Assembly (NCBI RefSeq): GCF_001006305.1
Contig: NZ_LBHJ01000004.1
Coordinates: forward strand, 1-64,000
Direction: 5' to 3'
DNA: 64,000 nucleotides
DNA from: Silvibacterium bohemicum
GTDB lineage: Bacteria; Acidobacteriota; Terriglobia; Terriglobales; Acidobacteriaceae
Shown here: positions 43,401 to 52,071 of the stretch, one piece after another
Position numbering within the stretch: position 1 is the stretch's first letter
Layout: every line of letters begins with the position of its first letter
Program-made: the position numbers and the translations under genes
Notes under the pieces: model-generated
Databases searched by the model: none
The model's input: the letters and a program-made list of their open reading frames with translations, nothing else
What the model was told of the DNA's origin: nothing

Positions 43401-43899
43401 CGCGCACACCGGGAGTAGAAAACGCGACGTTGGTGATATCGCCGCCATTCACGGGCGTGTTCTCAACGTAGTGCAGATTGTAGTCAGTAAGATTGTTTCC
43501 GTTTTCCGTCTGCAGAAGGCCGCTGGCCGACTCAACCTCTACCGTCTGCTGCACCGCCTGCACTCCCAGCTTCAGGTCGACTGACTGCTCCTGTCCCACG
43601 AGCAGATGGATGCGCACAGCAGGCGTAGAGAGACCCGCCGCTTCTGCGGTGATCTCATAGTCTCCCGGCTTGAGAAACGGGAAACGATATTGTCCCGTAG
43701 ACTCGCTTATCGTCGTGCTGACGGCATCTGTATCAGGCTGGCGAATTCGCACGGTAGCAGACGTCACGACCGCACCGCTCGAATCCTTGATGGTGCCGAC
43801 GACGGTGGCGCTGGTAAGTGTTTGGGCGATCAGGAAACGTACCGGCGAAATGACAAGAAGCAATGCAAAGAACAAGCTGCAAAACTTAATAGTTTTCAT
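40450..43899 (-). CDS. TonB-dependent receptor-like protein (Oar-like), second copy
   Basis: Outer-membrane protein of 1149 residues. The signal peptide is FCSLFFALLLVISPVRFLIAQ, followed by a carboxypeptidase-regulatory domain (VVGTIKDSSGAVVTSATVRI), a plug-like domain (NNFNVNGLPFSSVLFTYNGA) and a long barrel ending VLVVFGKFVF. It shares architecture but little visible identity with the receptor at 11-14 kb. Its substrate is unknown. The downstream S9 peptidase suggests peptide uptake, but that is inference. Confidence 0.9.
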   Translation of the reverse strand: MKTIKFCSLFFALLLVISPVRFLIAQTLTSATVVGTIKDSSGAVVTSATVRIRQPDTDAVSTTISESTGQYRFPFLKPGDYEITAEAAGLSTPAVRIHLLVGQEQSVDLKLGVQAVQQTVEVESASGLLQTENGNNLTDYNLHYVENTPVNGGDITNVAFSTPGVRVNVGGGNNNFNVNGLPFSSVLFTYNGADIVEPYGNNNKSGSSNNTLGQNDVAEASVITNAYSAQYGRMAGAQVNYISKSGTNRFHGNLVENYNGDVLNANDYFSNATHTPRGRAVANQYAGSVGGPILKDKLSFFFNYEGLRYALPTNQVVSIPSPALQTYVLANVPAASLPYYQQLFSLYNNAPGLSRAVAVTNGPGQLQDGTGNQGCGKNNGLSGVPVPGGGGTTFGGASGFPCAVAFVSTASSVNTEYLTSLRIDYNINTQQKLYFRISRDAGVQASGTSPINPLFSGVSPQPWVIPQLNYTYVITPRLVNNFILNGNYYSAVFFGSSNFQEAQKLLPVSFTNGTTGATGFSDGGAGNAGFQNLGPAAPEGRLGQQLGIIDDLSWEHGRHTLQFGVNNRNNRITSTANQTGTIIGDYNFGSVSDFAHGNISDPSNYNSFTQSFPLIPTVHLRVDSLGFYGQDEWKILKNLNLTYGARFEYQGNPWCKEKCYSRANTEFLANGYQAGSTIPYNATLQTGVQQDFKSFEGVIVEPRFAFAWSPIGEGKTVVRGGVGLFANTIPANIAANVYGNPPNKFAPKVTNGIVGLSPTAGTSQATAAASNAAFQAGFSAGDTLNQLKAAVPAGVTFSTPTLYVNPDNYHTIKTLEWSLEVEQPLTRHDVATISYAGNHGYDEPLSNTGANGWATNGYGGLPTGIPDPRFSTVTQIFANGYSNYNGVTVLERHSFAGGLQGQASYTWSKALQLGPGAGTTAASGAIYNPTVYALNGGTPVGKVTDGYGATAFDTRSNFTADLVYTTPTLSRTLLKKTLSGWKFGGKIYLYSGRPFTVTDSGISAKNVFSSSFSGTVLADTANPSVIGVHCGSSAVHTPCLSTSDFETAATQTDWGNTKPNSFYGPGFFSISSQLAKEITVTESTRFELGADAYNLLNHPNFGLPNSDVNKGQTLGTVTTDVSVPTSIYGTGQGAIVSGRVLVVFGKFVF

Positions 43900-44505
43900 A
43901 TTTTCTTTCAGTCGCGCTTTATGTGCGCAGGCTGTGCGCGTGAAGACACGCGGATGTTTGAATGTGTCAGCTTGCGCTCATCCAATGGCGGCGGGGAACG
44001 GCAAATATGGAGGAACGGCAATTGTCTTCATGAACTCAACCGTTCGCGGAGCAAGAGCCCGCGAACAGTGAAGTTACGACACTTGATCTAGAAAAAGATT
44101 TTTCGAAGGGATGCCGTCAACAGCTTCGACAAGGACAACAACACACGCGGCTCGCGATCAACTGGATGGACATGATGGGCGCGCGGTTCATGCACTCTAT
44201 ATATCACATATTATGACGGAGGCAACAAAAATCCTCGCCACAACTTTACCGCTTAGATCGGGAGCGGCCGCCGGGGGAGCTCCTCAATTCGCAATCTGAC
44301 CGTGCTACACTCCAACCAATGAAGCCTGTCTCGCAGAAGATCTCCCTTTGTTGTCGCGCACGTTTGTGCGGAGGGTACGCGTCTTCGGGCATGAGGCGAT
44401 CGCATCGCTAGTTAGCTGAAAATCCGAGAAGACTCTAACGACCCACCGCCAGAAGATGAACTGGCAGGTGGGTTTTGTGTTTATGAGCCGAAGGAGGTTG
44501 ACCTG
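43900..44505. other. Intergenic region with PIG-L leader
   Basis: About 600 bases between the divergent receptor and PIG-L genes. The receptor-proximal 300 bases hold no gene I can support. The second half contains GC-rich stems (for example CGCGCACGTTTGTGCG at 44357-44372) and ends in the terminator-like hairpin at 44442-44472. A long leader for the PIG-L gene seems likely. Confidence 0.45.
44442..44478 (+). terminator. Intrinsic-terminator-like hairpin in the PIG-L leader (attenuator candidate)
   Basis: CCCACCGCCAG (44442-44452) pairs with CTGGC-A-GGTGGG (44461-44472) with one bulged A and an 8-base loop, then TTTTGTGTTT follows. It is oriented towards the PIG-L gene whose start lies about 30 bases downstream. 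That position suggests regulated readthrough rather than gene-end termination. Confidence 0.7.
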
Positions 44506-45504
44506 GTGAGCGATCCTGAAAAGCCGAGGTGGAACGAAATACATTGCCGCAACGGGCTGTTCCCTTCCGAATGTTTCTACACGCGGAAGACGCCAACGGG
44601 GCTGACGTTCCGGCGCGAGATCCAACTCATAGCGATGCTTTGCTGCACGCTTCTGCTGTCCTCCTTTGCCGTTGCACAATCGCCGGGAAAGACGCTGCTG
44701 GTCGTCGCGCATCCTGACGACGAATACTACTTCGCTGCGACCGTCTATAGGATGGCGACGCAGCTACATGGGCAGGTGGATGAGCTCATCATCACGGACG
44801 GCGAAGGCGGCTTCCGGTACTCCACTCTTGCAGAGCCTTACTACAAAAAGTCTCTGACTGTGGAGGCGATCGGCCGGGAAGACCTTCCTGCGATTCGTAG
44901 AGAGGAAGCGCTGAACGCCGGCAGAATATTGGGGATCAAAGAGCATTTCTTTCTGAATCAGAAAGACGATGCTTTCACAACCGATGAAGAAGATGGTCCG
45001 AAACATGGCTGGGATGCAGCTCTCATAAGAGGCAAGATCGAAACGCTCATCAAGAAGGAACATTATCAGTACGTCTTTTCGATACTTCCTCGCACAACAA
45101 CCCACGGACATCATCAGGCCGCGACAGCCCTTGCGGCACTTGCCATTCATGATGTGCCCGAGAACATTCGGCCTGTTTTGTTCGGATTCGACACCGATGC
45201 GACAGACTTCATCCCGAGCCGGCAAGTTCAGCATCCCCAGGGATGGCGTTCAACGTATGCCTACGCGTTCGACAGAACGACCAAGTTTGGCTTTCATGAC
45301 GCACTGAGTTATCAGATCGTCGTCGATTGGATGATCGCCGAACACAAGTCCCAGGGACTTCTACAGACAATGTGCGGTAAAGACCCCAAAGAATATGTGT
45401 GGGTAGATTTTGCGAGTGCTCCCAATGCAAACGCGGCTGCAAATTCTCTCTTCGGCCTGCTCGATTTCGGCGCCATACACCAGGCCGGATTCAGTGACCA
45501 CTAA
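44506..45504 (+). CDS. PIG-L family deacetylase
   Basis: Protein of 332 residues. The GTG at 44506 has a very strong AAGGAGG site. An internal ATG at 44635 (MLCCTLLLSSFAVAQ) would give a signal peptide at the N-terminus, so the export status depends on which start is used. The zinc site is AHPDDE at 68-73 with HGHHQ at about 201-205, typical of N-acetylglucosaminyl-phosphatidylinositol or MshB-type deacetylases acting on N-acetyl sugars. Preceded by an attenuator-like hairpin. Confidence 0.9.
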   Translation: MSDPEKPRWNEIHCRNGLFPSECFYTRKTPTGLTFRREIQLIAMLCCTLLLSSFAVAQSPGKTLLVVAHPDDEYYFAATVYRMATQLHGQVDELIITDGEGGFRYSTLAEPYYKKSLTVEAIGREDLPAIRREEALNAGRILGIKEHFFLNQKDDAFTTDEEDGPKHGWDAALIRGKIETLIKKEHYQYVFSILPRTTTHGHHQAATALAALAIHDVPENIRPVLFGFDTDATDFIPSRQVQHPQGWRSTYAYAFDRTTKFGFHDALSYQIVVDWMIAEHKSQGLLQTMCGKDPKEYVWVDFASAPNANAAANSLFGLLDFGAIHQAGFSDH

Positions 45505-45533
45505 ACCCGTTATCGACTTCGCCCAACTCCAGT

Positions 45534-45833
45534 ATGAGTAATAAAGAACATCCTCGAAAGAATATGAGAGAAACACTCGTCTATACCATCTTGACCAGCG
45601 CAGATCAGGCCCGAGCACGTTTGGGCTGGGTTTCCACGTCGACCGGATTGACTTACTGCGGCATCTGCCTTCGTGCAGAGGTGACGCCTGAGGTCGGAGC
45701 CGACTGCCGGGTCTGTGGAGCTCGCGTCGCGCAGGTCTTCGAGCTTTCCTCCGGTCCCGCTTCAATACGCCGCGCCTGGAAATCTGCATGTCCGCAAACG
45801 GAGCAGTTGGAATTGAAACGCACCGGATCGTGA
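45534..45833 (+). CDS. Small hypothetical protein with zinc-ribbon-like motif
   Basis: About 99 residues, possibly starting later at MRETLVY. YCGICLRAEV and CRVCGARV give two CxxC pairs 14-15 residues apart, which would fold as a zinc ribbon. No homology recognised and the reverse strand is also open here, so the call is tentative. It is the first gene after PIG-L. Confidence 0.45.
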   Translation: MSNKEHPRKNMRETLVYTILTSADQARARLGWVSTSTGLTYCGICLRAEVTPEVGADCRVCGARVAQVFELSSGPASIRRAWKSACPQTEQLELKRTGS

Positions 45834-45957
45834 CCTACAGGCGCGTCGACTTACGCAATGCGACGCGCATTTTCGTTCACAATTATTGTTCGGCCTCCAA
45901 GAAGGTCGCGCGCGTAGCCCATTCGCTTTCTATTCTGGAACGCAGGTTGGAGAAATT

Positions 45958-47238
45958 ATGAAACAGTTATTCGGCGCTCTCCACGAGTGGGTTTGGTTTG
46001 GCGCCTTCGTCTCCTCCTTCGTAATTGCGCAACCTGCTCAGCCACAAATTCCTGCAATGAAAGTAAGTACCTACCCAACGCGCGGAAACCCAACTTCTGC
46101 GCTCGCTTCGCACGACGGCCGGTATGTTTTCGTGTCTGTCACCAACGTCGATCAACCTAACTTCAGCGGCCCTGACTCTTCTGCTGGAAGCCGCAAAGAT
46201 GCGGTGTCGGGGATTCAGGTATTTCATCGCAGCCGGTCATCTTTCGGTCAAGACAAACTTGCCCCCATCGCTTTTGTCCGCACTGGATCGACCGGAGCCA
46301 ATGGCCTCGTATTGCTTCGCGGAGAACGCACCATTGCAGTCGGGGTTGGCGACGACGGAGTTGCGTTTTTCAATGTGCACCATCTTATTCGTGGCACGGG
46401 CTCTCCCCATTTCGCGCCTCAAACCAAGGGAGCAGGCACGTTCGATGTTGTCGCAACGCCGGATGGAAAGTTTGTCTTCTCCTCAAACGAATATGGCGCG
46501 GTCGATGAACAGCGAGGCAGCGTCGGGATTATCGAGACACACATAGATCACGACGGACGAGTGGAAAACCCGCAGACGTTAGGCCAAATACCTACGGGCG
46601 ATGTTGTTCCGAGCCTGGCTCTTTCTCCCGATGGAGACCGCTTGTATGTCGCCTCTGAATTAATTCCCGCACACGATCCGCCGCCGATAGCAGGTGCGGG
46701 CAATCCATTGCTTTCAAAGAATAACTGCGTCCAGCGCCAGGGAGCTCCAGCGCGATCGAATGGATACATCTCTGTGATCGACACGCAGAAAGCGATTGCG
46801 CTCAGCAAAGAACCGGTCATTACCCGTGTCGCCTCGGGGTGCTCTCCTGTGCGGATAACAGAGCCCGCCGACAAGTCAATCCTCATTGTGTCCGCGCGCG
46901 GCGATGATGCAATTCTTGCGTTCAGTGCGCCTCTTTTGGAGCGTGATCCTGAGCATGCACTCCTTCGCTCGATTCCATCAGGCGGCACAGCGCCGGTGGG
47001 AGTGCGCCTCTTTTCGAATGACAACTTGCTCGCTGTTGCGAACTCAAACCGTTTCGCGGATTCAGACGGCACCCTCGCGATCCTCAACCTGTCTGACACT
47101 ATAAAGACTGGACAGCCGCTCTTACTACCGGCAGGCCGCTTCCCTCGCAACCTCAGTCTAACTGCGGATGGTTCCACTCTCTATCTCACCAACTACACTT
47201 CGCGCAGTCTCAGTGCGATCGCAATCAAGAAGAGATGA
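45958..47238 (+). CDS. Exported YncE/lactonase-like beta-propeller protein
   Basis: Protein of 426 residues from the ATG at 45958 (GGAG upstream); a longer frame adds a non-signal N-terminus. The signal peptide ends near AQPAQ. It contains repeated propeller blades such as SALASHDGRYVFVSVTN, VVATPDGKFVFSSNEYG, ALSPDGDRLYVASE and LSLTADGSTLYLTNYT. Two cysteines near CVQRQ and SGCSP may pair. Proteins of this type bind or carry redox or sugar substrates in the periplasm; function unknown. Confidence 0.8.
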   Translation: MKQLFGALHEWVWFGAFVSSFVIAQPAQPQIPAMKVSTYPTRGNPTSALASHDGRYVFVSVTNVDQPNFSGPDSSAGSRKDAVSGIQVFHRSRSSFGQDKLAPIAFVRTGSTGANGLVLLRGERTIAVGVGDDGVAFFNVHHLIRGTGSPHFAPQTKGAGTFDVVATPDGKFVFSSNEYGAVDEQRGSVGIIETHIDHDGRVENPQTLGQIPTGDVVPSLALSPDGDRLYVASELIPAHDPPPIAGAGNPLLSKNNCVQRQGAPARSNGYISVIDTQKAIALSKEPVITRVASGCSPVRITEPADKSILIVSARGDDAILAFSAPLLERDPEHALLRSIPSGGTAPVGVRLFSNDNLLAVANSNRFADSDGTLAILNLSDTIKTGQPLLLPAGRFPRNLSLTADGSTLYLTNYTSRSLSAIAIKKR

Positions 47239-47289
47239 GATATATACCTTCGAATAAGTCTGGCCAAAAAAAAATAGAGTAGAAACTTC

Positions 47290-47318
47290 TAGACATCCGT
47301 ATAAGCCTAAGCTATATT
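47290..47318 (+). promoter_or_regulatory. Sigma-70-like promoter of a putative small RNA or leader
   Basis: TAGACA (47290-47295) and TATATT (47313-47318) are separated by 17 bases. The predicted transcript would start near 47325 and reach the hairpin/T tract at 47433-47466, about 140 bases long. Evidence is from sequence only. Confidence 0.45.
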
Positions 47319-47432
47319 CCGCTCATGCTGCCCGCGTACATCTATCCCGCCTGTTACTCCTGTTCGATCGACGTGGGCACAGGTTTGCATACGCACTGAC
47401 CTAAGCGTAGAAGCGATACAGACCTCCGGACA

Positions 47433-47466
47433 GCCCGCGACCTCAACATCGTGGGCCGTTTTGTTT
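47433..47466 (+). terminator. Intrinsic terminator of putative small RNA or S53 leader
   Basis: GCCCGCGA (47433-47440) pairs with TCGTGGGC (47449-47456) (one G-U pair) around an 8-base loop, followed by TTTTGTTT. It lies about 195 bases after the beta-propeller stop and 320 before the peptidase start, so it is not a simple gene-end terminator. Confidence 0.7.
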
Positions 47467-47785
47467 CTGCCCTCAACCCGCTCTCCATTCCCACTCCACG
47501 GAGAAATCATATGCCCCCCAATAAGCGGATCTTGCCATTCGCCGGCTGTCGATGTCGCCGGTTGATCTGAACATAACTTACTCAGCATAAGGGCAGGATG
47601 TAACTCCTTCCTGCCTGTCTTCGAGAGCATCGCTATCTCTCTCGCGAGTGAGCGGTTCTGCGTCTGGAGAGCGTTGCACAATGCTGGTCTCGGATATGCG
47701 GCGCGCGATCCGCCGCCTCTTCGAGACGACGCCCTCCCATGCTCTCAAGCGGCTATTTCACTTAGTTAAACTTTAGGAGAAGACC

Positions 47786-49816
47786 ATGACGTTTTCAAAG
47801 AGAACCGTGAGCGTTGCTGTGCTATCAGCGCTCTTCGTGTCTGCGTCAGTTACTATGCCTTCCGCGTCGGCGCAATTGCAGAACAATGTCTCCGCCGCTA
47901 CGCATTTAGCCAGCGACCTGGGACCGGTCGATGCATCGCAGCCGATCAATATCACTGTCCATCTCAAACCACAGAATGAAGCTTTATTCCAAAAGACTGT
48001 CGACGCACTTTACGATCCCTCCTCACCCACTTATCACCAGTGGCTTAGCAATGAAGATCTGAAAAAGTTTGCCCCCCCGCAAGCACAGCTTCAGGCGGTA
48101 ACAAAGGAGCTGCAGAGCCAGGGGCTCACCATCCTTTCAACCGACGAGAACGGTTTCTCCATCCGAGCCAGCGGCGTTGCAGCTAACGTGGAGCAGGCCT
48201 TCCATACGCAGATTCACCAGTTCCAGCACAACGGAAAGGTCTTCCGCGCCAATGTACAAAATGTCCAACTTAGCGGAGCGGCTGGATCCTATGTCGCATC
48301 TGTCTCCGGCATTGAAAGCCATACTGTGCGTCCGCTCGCAACTCGGGCTATCAATCTTCAAACCAAAGAACCGCTACCATCAGTAGCGCTAACCAAAGTG
48401 CAGGCCTCAGGCGGCCTTTCTTCTATCATCACGAACCAGATTCTCTCGGCGCCCACAACCTTCACCTTCAACTCGCCCGGCGCATCGCTGCCCATCGGCA
48501 TCTACTATGGCAATGTCTACGGGGCGAATCCTAACCTCACTCCGGACTACACTCCCGCGCAGTTGCAACAGATCTACGGCCTCACCGCTGCATACAAACA
48601 AGGCCTCAACGGCACAGGACAGACGATTGTGCTGCTTGAAGCCTACGGCTATCCCACAATCGAACAGGATGCCAACGCCTTCTTCAAGTTGGCGGGCCTG
48701 CCGCTGCTTAATTCTTCTAACTTCGAGATCGTATATCCAGAAGGCCAGCCGGTGAGCTCCCAGGCCGGTATCCTCACGGGATGGAATACGGAGATCGCGA
48801 TCGATGTGCAATGGGCACACTCCATTGCACCTGGAGCGAAGATTGTCGTAGTCGCGGCTGCAGGTCAGGACAGCGAAGACTTTCAGGACGCCATCAGCTA
48901 CATCACCAATCACAATCTCGGCAATTCGGTCTCCGATAGTTGGGAAGAGGATACTGACCTCATCGCGGGTCCGCTGGAACAAACATCTTTCGATCAGGTT
49001 CTCGAGCGCGCCGCGGCGAAAGGTATCTCCTTCCAATTTTCTACCGGCGATGGTGGTGATGGCGGTCTGGGCACGCCGCTCGGAGCGCCGGGCGTCCCGT
49101 CCGATTCGCCGCATGCAACTGCGGTGGGCGGCACTGCCATCCTGAACATTGTTGGAGGCACCGGAACAGAGCCGGTCGGTTGGGGTGACACGGTCACGTA
49201 TGTGAGCGCTGGCGGCGTTCTCGATCCGCCAGAAGTTCTGGGTCTGGTCGGAGGAAGCGGTGGCGGCGAAAGCCTCTTCTTTTCCAAGCCATCGTGGCAA
49301 AAGTCTCTTCCGGGCACCGGTCGTCAGACACCGGATGTTTCGGCATTGGCCGATCCTTACACCGGCGTGCCTATTGTCATCACCTCCGGCAGCCAGCAGG
49401 TTGTTGAAGCAGGCTGGGGAGGCACCAGTCTTGCCAGTCCCATCTTCACCGCCATCTGGGCCATCGCCAACCAGAAGGCTGGCCACGCGCTGGGACAGGC
49501 CGCACCTGCAATCGCGGCTCTCAAGGAAGGCAGTGTGCAAGATGTTCTGCCACTCTCCAGCCCCACCGATGTTTCCGGAATCATTGTCGACAAGAGCGGC
49601 TCTAACTACTACTCGCCCGCGTCGCTTTTCGAAGGAGCGTTGTATAGCACCACCGGATTTACGAGTGCTATATGGAATCTGGGCAGCAGCGAATATGTCG
49701 ATTTCGGATTCGGTATCGACAGCTCACTCACTGTAACTCCTGGCTGGGATGATGTGACTGGTTTCGGCACGCCGAATGGCCTCACCTTTATCAACGCAGT
49801 CGCTGCAGAGAAGTAA
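47786..49816 (+). CDS. S53 family peptidase (sedolisin/pro-kumamolisin)
   Basis: Secreted acid peptidase of 676 residues. Signal peptide at about residues 1-30 (ASAQ cleavage). The pro-kumamolisin activation domain occupies about residues 45-190 (INITVHLKPQNEALFQKTVD, YHQWLSNEDLKKFAPP, GFSIRASGVAANVEQAFH). The catalytic Glu/Asp pair is E336 and D340 in WNTEIAIDVQW, and the Ser is S548 in GGTSLASPIF. A calcium site lies near the C-terminus (WDDVTGFGTPNGL). It should cleave proteins at low pH outside the cell after removing its pro-domain. Hairpins flank it. Confidence 0.95.
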   Translation: MTFSKRTVSVAVLSALFVSASVTMPSASAQLQNNVSAATHLASDLGPVDASQPINITVHLKPQNEALFQKTVDALYDPSSPTYHQWLSNEDLKKFAPPQAQLQAVTKELQSQGLTILSTDENGFSIRASGVAANVEQAFHTQIHQFQHNGKVFRANVQNVQLSGAAGSYVASVSGIESHTVRPLATRAINLQTKEPLPSVALTKVQASGGLSSIITNQILSAPTTFTFNSPGASLPIGIYYGNVYGANPNLTPDYTPAQLQQIYGLTAAYKQGLNGTGQTIVLLEAYGYPTIEQDANAFFKLAGLPLLNSSNFEIVYPEGQPVSSQAGILTGWNTEIAIDVQWAHSIAPGAKIVVVAAAGQDSEDFQDAISYITNHNLGNSVSDSWEEDTDLIAGPLEQTSFDQVLERAAAKGISFQFSTGDGGDGGLGTPLGAPGVPSDSPHATAVGGTAILNIVGGTGTEPVGWGDTVTYVSAGGVLDPPEVLGLVGGSGGGESLFFSKPSWQKSLPGTGRQTPDVSALADPYTGVPIVITSGSQQVVEAGWGGTSLASPIFTAIWAIANQKAGHALGQAAPAIAALKEGSVQDVLPLSSPTDVSGIIVDKSGSNYYSPASLFEGALYSTTGFTSAIWNLGSSEYVDFGFGIDSSLTVTPGWDDVTGFGTPNGLTFINAVAAEK

Positions 49817-49833
49817 TTTCCGCAACACTCTAT

Positions 49834-49870
49834 CGGGACGGAAGAGTTCTAGCCTCCAACTTCCGTCCCG
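49834..49870 (+). terminator. Terminator after the S53 peptidase gene
   Basis: CGGGACGGAAG (49834-49844) and CTTCCGTCCCG (49860-49870) form a perfect 11-bp stem with a 15-base loop 18 bases after the peptidase stop. A short pyrimidine tract follows (CATTTCTG). Confidence 0.75.
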
Positions 49871-49990
49871 CATTTCTGTATGGAGCAATGGCCTTCGCGA
49901 TTAAGGAGCCGGCTCCGAACTGACTGACGGTCTTTTCCGCACACATTATAATTAGGACATCACCGCAGCCAGCGTGGCTCGGTGATTTTC

Positions 49991-50206
49991 ATGCCGGACG
50001 CCAAATCTACAAGCTATCCACCGCAGGCCATCCTCGGATTCCATCAGGATGAGCATGACGACTGGGTTGCGGATTTAGCCTGCGGGCATACGCAGCATGT
50101 GCGGCATCGCCCTCCATGGGAGCTGCGGCCGTGGGTCATGACGCTCGAAGGCCGGCAGCAGCACATCGGCATAACTCTTCTCTGCGCGAAATGCGCAGAG
50201 TCATAA
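49991..50206 (+). CDS. DUF3565 domain protein
   Basis: Small protein of 71 residues from the ATG at 49991 (MPDAKSTSY); a GTG nine bases upstream is less likely. QAILGFHQDEHDDWVADLAC, HVRHRPPWELRPWVMT and LLCAKCAES match the DUF3565 pattern, with conserved Cys and His residues that may bind metal. No known function. Followed 37 bases later by the ABC-F gene. Confidence 0.8.
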   Translation: MPDAKSTSYPPQAILGFHQDEHDDWVADLACGHTQHVRHRPPWELRPWVMTLEGRQQHIGITLLCAKCAES

Positions 50207-50243
50207 AACAAAGCTTTCGAGCCTTCTCGAATACTGGAGCACC

Positions 50244-52043
50244 TTGGCACTTCTGCTCAATGCACAATCTGTTTCAAAGTCTTTCGGCGCGACGAATCTT
50301 TTTCGCGAAGTCTCTTTCACCGTCAATGACGGCGACCGCATCGGACTCATCGGCCCCAATGGCAGTGGCAAATCGACGCTGCTGAAAATGCTCTCCGGAG
50401 AGATCGATGCAGATTCCGGCGAAGTGACGCCGCGCAAAAATCTGCGCATGGCCTACGTCGCGCAGGAGTCGCAATTCCCTGACGGAGCCACGGTGCGCGC
50501 GGTTCTCGAAGCTGCGCTGCAACGGGCGCGGGTCCGCGAATCCGAGTGGGATCAGCGTCTGCACTCGACCTTTGGGTTGACCGGGTTTGAGAGCCTCGAG
50601 GCAGATGCTGGAACCTTCTCGGGAGGATGGCGCAAGCGGCTGGCCATCGCCGAGGCATTGGTTCAGCAGCCTGACCTGCTTCTGCTCGACGAGCCAACCA
50701 ATCACCTCGATTTCGTCGGCATCGAGTGGCTGGAAGCTCTGCTTACGTCAGGATCGTTCGCGTCGGTGGTCATCAGCCACGATCGCTATTTCCTGGAGAA
50801 CGTGGCCACGCAGATGGCCGAGCTGAATCGCGCCTATCCCAATGGGATGCTGCGCGCGAAGGGCAACTACAGCGAATTTCTCGAGGCGAAAGAGGAGTTT
50901 CTGCATGCGCAGGCTCGCCATCAGGATGCGCTGGAGAATCGAGTTCGCATTGAAAAGGAATGGCTGCGGCGCGGCCCCAAGGCGCGCGCGACCAAGGCCA
51001 AGGCGCGCATCGACAATGCGAACAAGCTCATTGCAGAACTGGCCGACTTGAGCAATCGCAGCAGGGTGACCAGCGCCAATTTCGATTTCGCGGCAACCGG
51101 ACGGCAGACCAAGCGGCTGGTCGAGCTCGAAGACCTGAGCTATGCCATCGAGACCAGAACGCTCTTCGACAAGCTGAATTTTCATCTCACCGCAGGCATG
51201 CGCGTCGGGCTGGTTGGCCCCAACGGCAGCGGCAAAACCACGCTGCTACGCCTGCTCACCGGCGAAATTGAGCCGACTGCCGGACAGATCAAGCGCGCGA
51301 ATCTGCTGCGCTTTACCTATTTCGAGCAGAACCGCACGCTCGACGGCGACCAGACGCTGCGCCGTGCGCTTGCTCCGGACAGCGATGCGATTGTCTATCA
51401 GGACCGCGTGATTCACGTCGCATCGTGGGCATCCCGCTTCCTCTTCACCGGCGAGCAGCTCAACCAGCCCGTGTCGCGGCTCTCGGGTGGTGAGCGGGCG
51501 CGCGTGTTGATCGCCCAGCTCATGCTTCAGCCTGCGGATGTGCTGCTGCTCGACGAGCCCACCAACGATCTCGACATCCCCACGCTGGAGATCCTCGAAG
51601 AGACGCTGCTCGAATATCCCGGCTCGCTGGTGCTGGTCACGCATGATCGCTACATGCTCGACCGCATCGCGAATATCGTCATCGGCCTCGACGGCGAAGG
51701 CAATGCAGGCGCCTTCGCCGACTATGCCCAGTGGGAGGCGTGGCTTGAAGAGCGCGAGCAGGCCAAGAAGCAGGCTAAGGCTCCAGAGCGCGCTGCTAAC
51801 GCCGCGCCCGCGAGTTCGAAAAAGAAGCTGTCGTATCTGGAAGAGCGCGAGTGGTCGACCATCGAAGAGCGTATCGCTCAGGCCGAAGAGGTGGTCAATC
51901 GGCATCACGCGGAGATCGAAGATCCCGCAGTAGCAACCGATGCTGGACGGCTTCAGACAGCGTTGGCAGATGCAGCGAAAGCGCAGGAAGTTGTCGACGA
52001 TCTCTATACGCGCTGGGGACAGCTCGAAGCCAAGAGGAACTAG
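50244..52043 (+). CDS. uup: ABC-F family ATPase, Uup-type
   Basis: Soluble protein of 599 residues starting with TTG at 50244, GGAG five bases upstream. ABF1: GPNGSGKST, FSGGWRKRLAI, LLLDEPTNHLD. ABF2: GPNGSGKTT, LSGGERARVLI, LLLDEPTNDLD. The ABF1-ABF2 linker has the KEWLRRGPKARATKAKARI coil. After ABF2 comes a charged linker (EQAKKQAKAPERAANAAPAS) and a C-terminal coiled coil (LSYLEEREWSTIEERIAQAE) as in Uup. Uup acts at ribosomes and affects replication and transposon excision in E. coli. Convergent with the DUF6526 gene. Confidence 0.93.
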   Translation: MALLLNAQSVSKSFGATNLFREVSFTVNDGDRIGLIGPNGSGKSTLLKMLSGEIDADSGEVTPRKNLRMAYVAQESQFPDGATVRAVLEAALQRARVRESEWDQRLHSTFGLTGFESLEADAGTFSGGWRKRLAIAEALVQQPDLLLLDEPTNHLDFVGIEWLEALLTSGSFASVVISHDRYFLENVATQMAELNRAYPNGMLRAKGNYSEFLEAKEEFLHAQARHQDALENRVRIEKEWLRRGPKARATKAKARIDNANKLIAELADLSNRSRVTSANFDFAATGRQTKRLVELEDLSYAIETRTLFDKLNFHLTAGMRVGLVGPNGSGKTTLLRLLTGEIEPTAGQIKRANLLRFTYFEQNRTLDGDQTLRRALAPDSDAIVYQDRVIHVASWASRFLFTGEQLNQPVSRLSGGERARVLIAQLMLQPADVLLLDEPTNDLDIPTLEILEETLLEYPGSLVLVTHDRYMLDRIANIVIGLDGEGNAGAFADYAQWEAWLEEREQAKKQAKAPERAANAAPASSKKKLSYLEEREWSTIEERIAQAEEVVNRHHAEIEDPAVATDAGRLQTALADAAKAQEVVDDLYTRWGQLEAKRN

Positions 52044-52046
52044 CTT

Positions 52047-52068
52047 CCTGCGGGGTTAAACCCGCAGG
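52047..52068. terminator. Perfect hairpin between convergent uup and DUF6526 genes
   Basis: CCTGCGGG (52047-52054) and CCCGCAGG (52061-52068) with a 6-base loop lie between two convergent stops (52043 and 52072). Probable bidirectional terminator. Confidence 0.65.
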
Positions 52069-52071
52069 TCG

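Larger units (their letters stand above)
47239..47785. other. Intergenic region with putative sRNA or leader and tiny ORF
   Basis: About 547 bases between the beta-propeller gene and the S53 peptidase. It contains a sigma-70-like promoter (47290-47318) and a strong terminator-like hairpin (47433-47466), then a possible 19-codon reading frame at 47511-47570 (MPPNKRILPFAGCRC...) preceded by CGGAG. The rest is unassigned. Confidence 0.5.
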
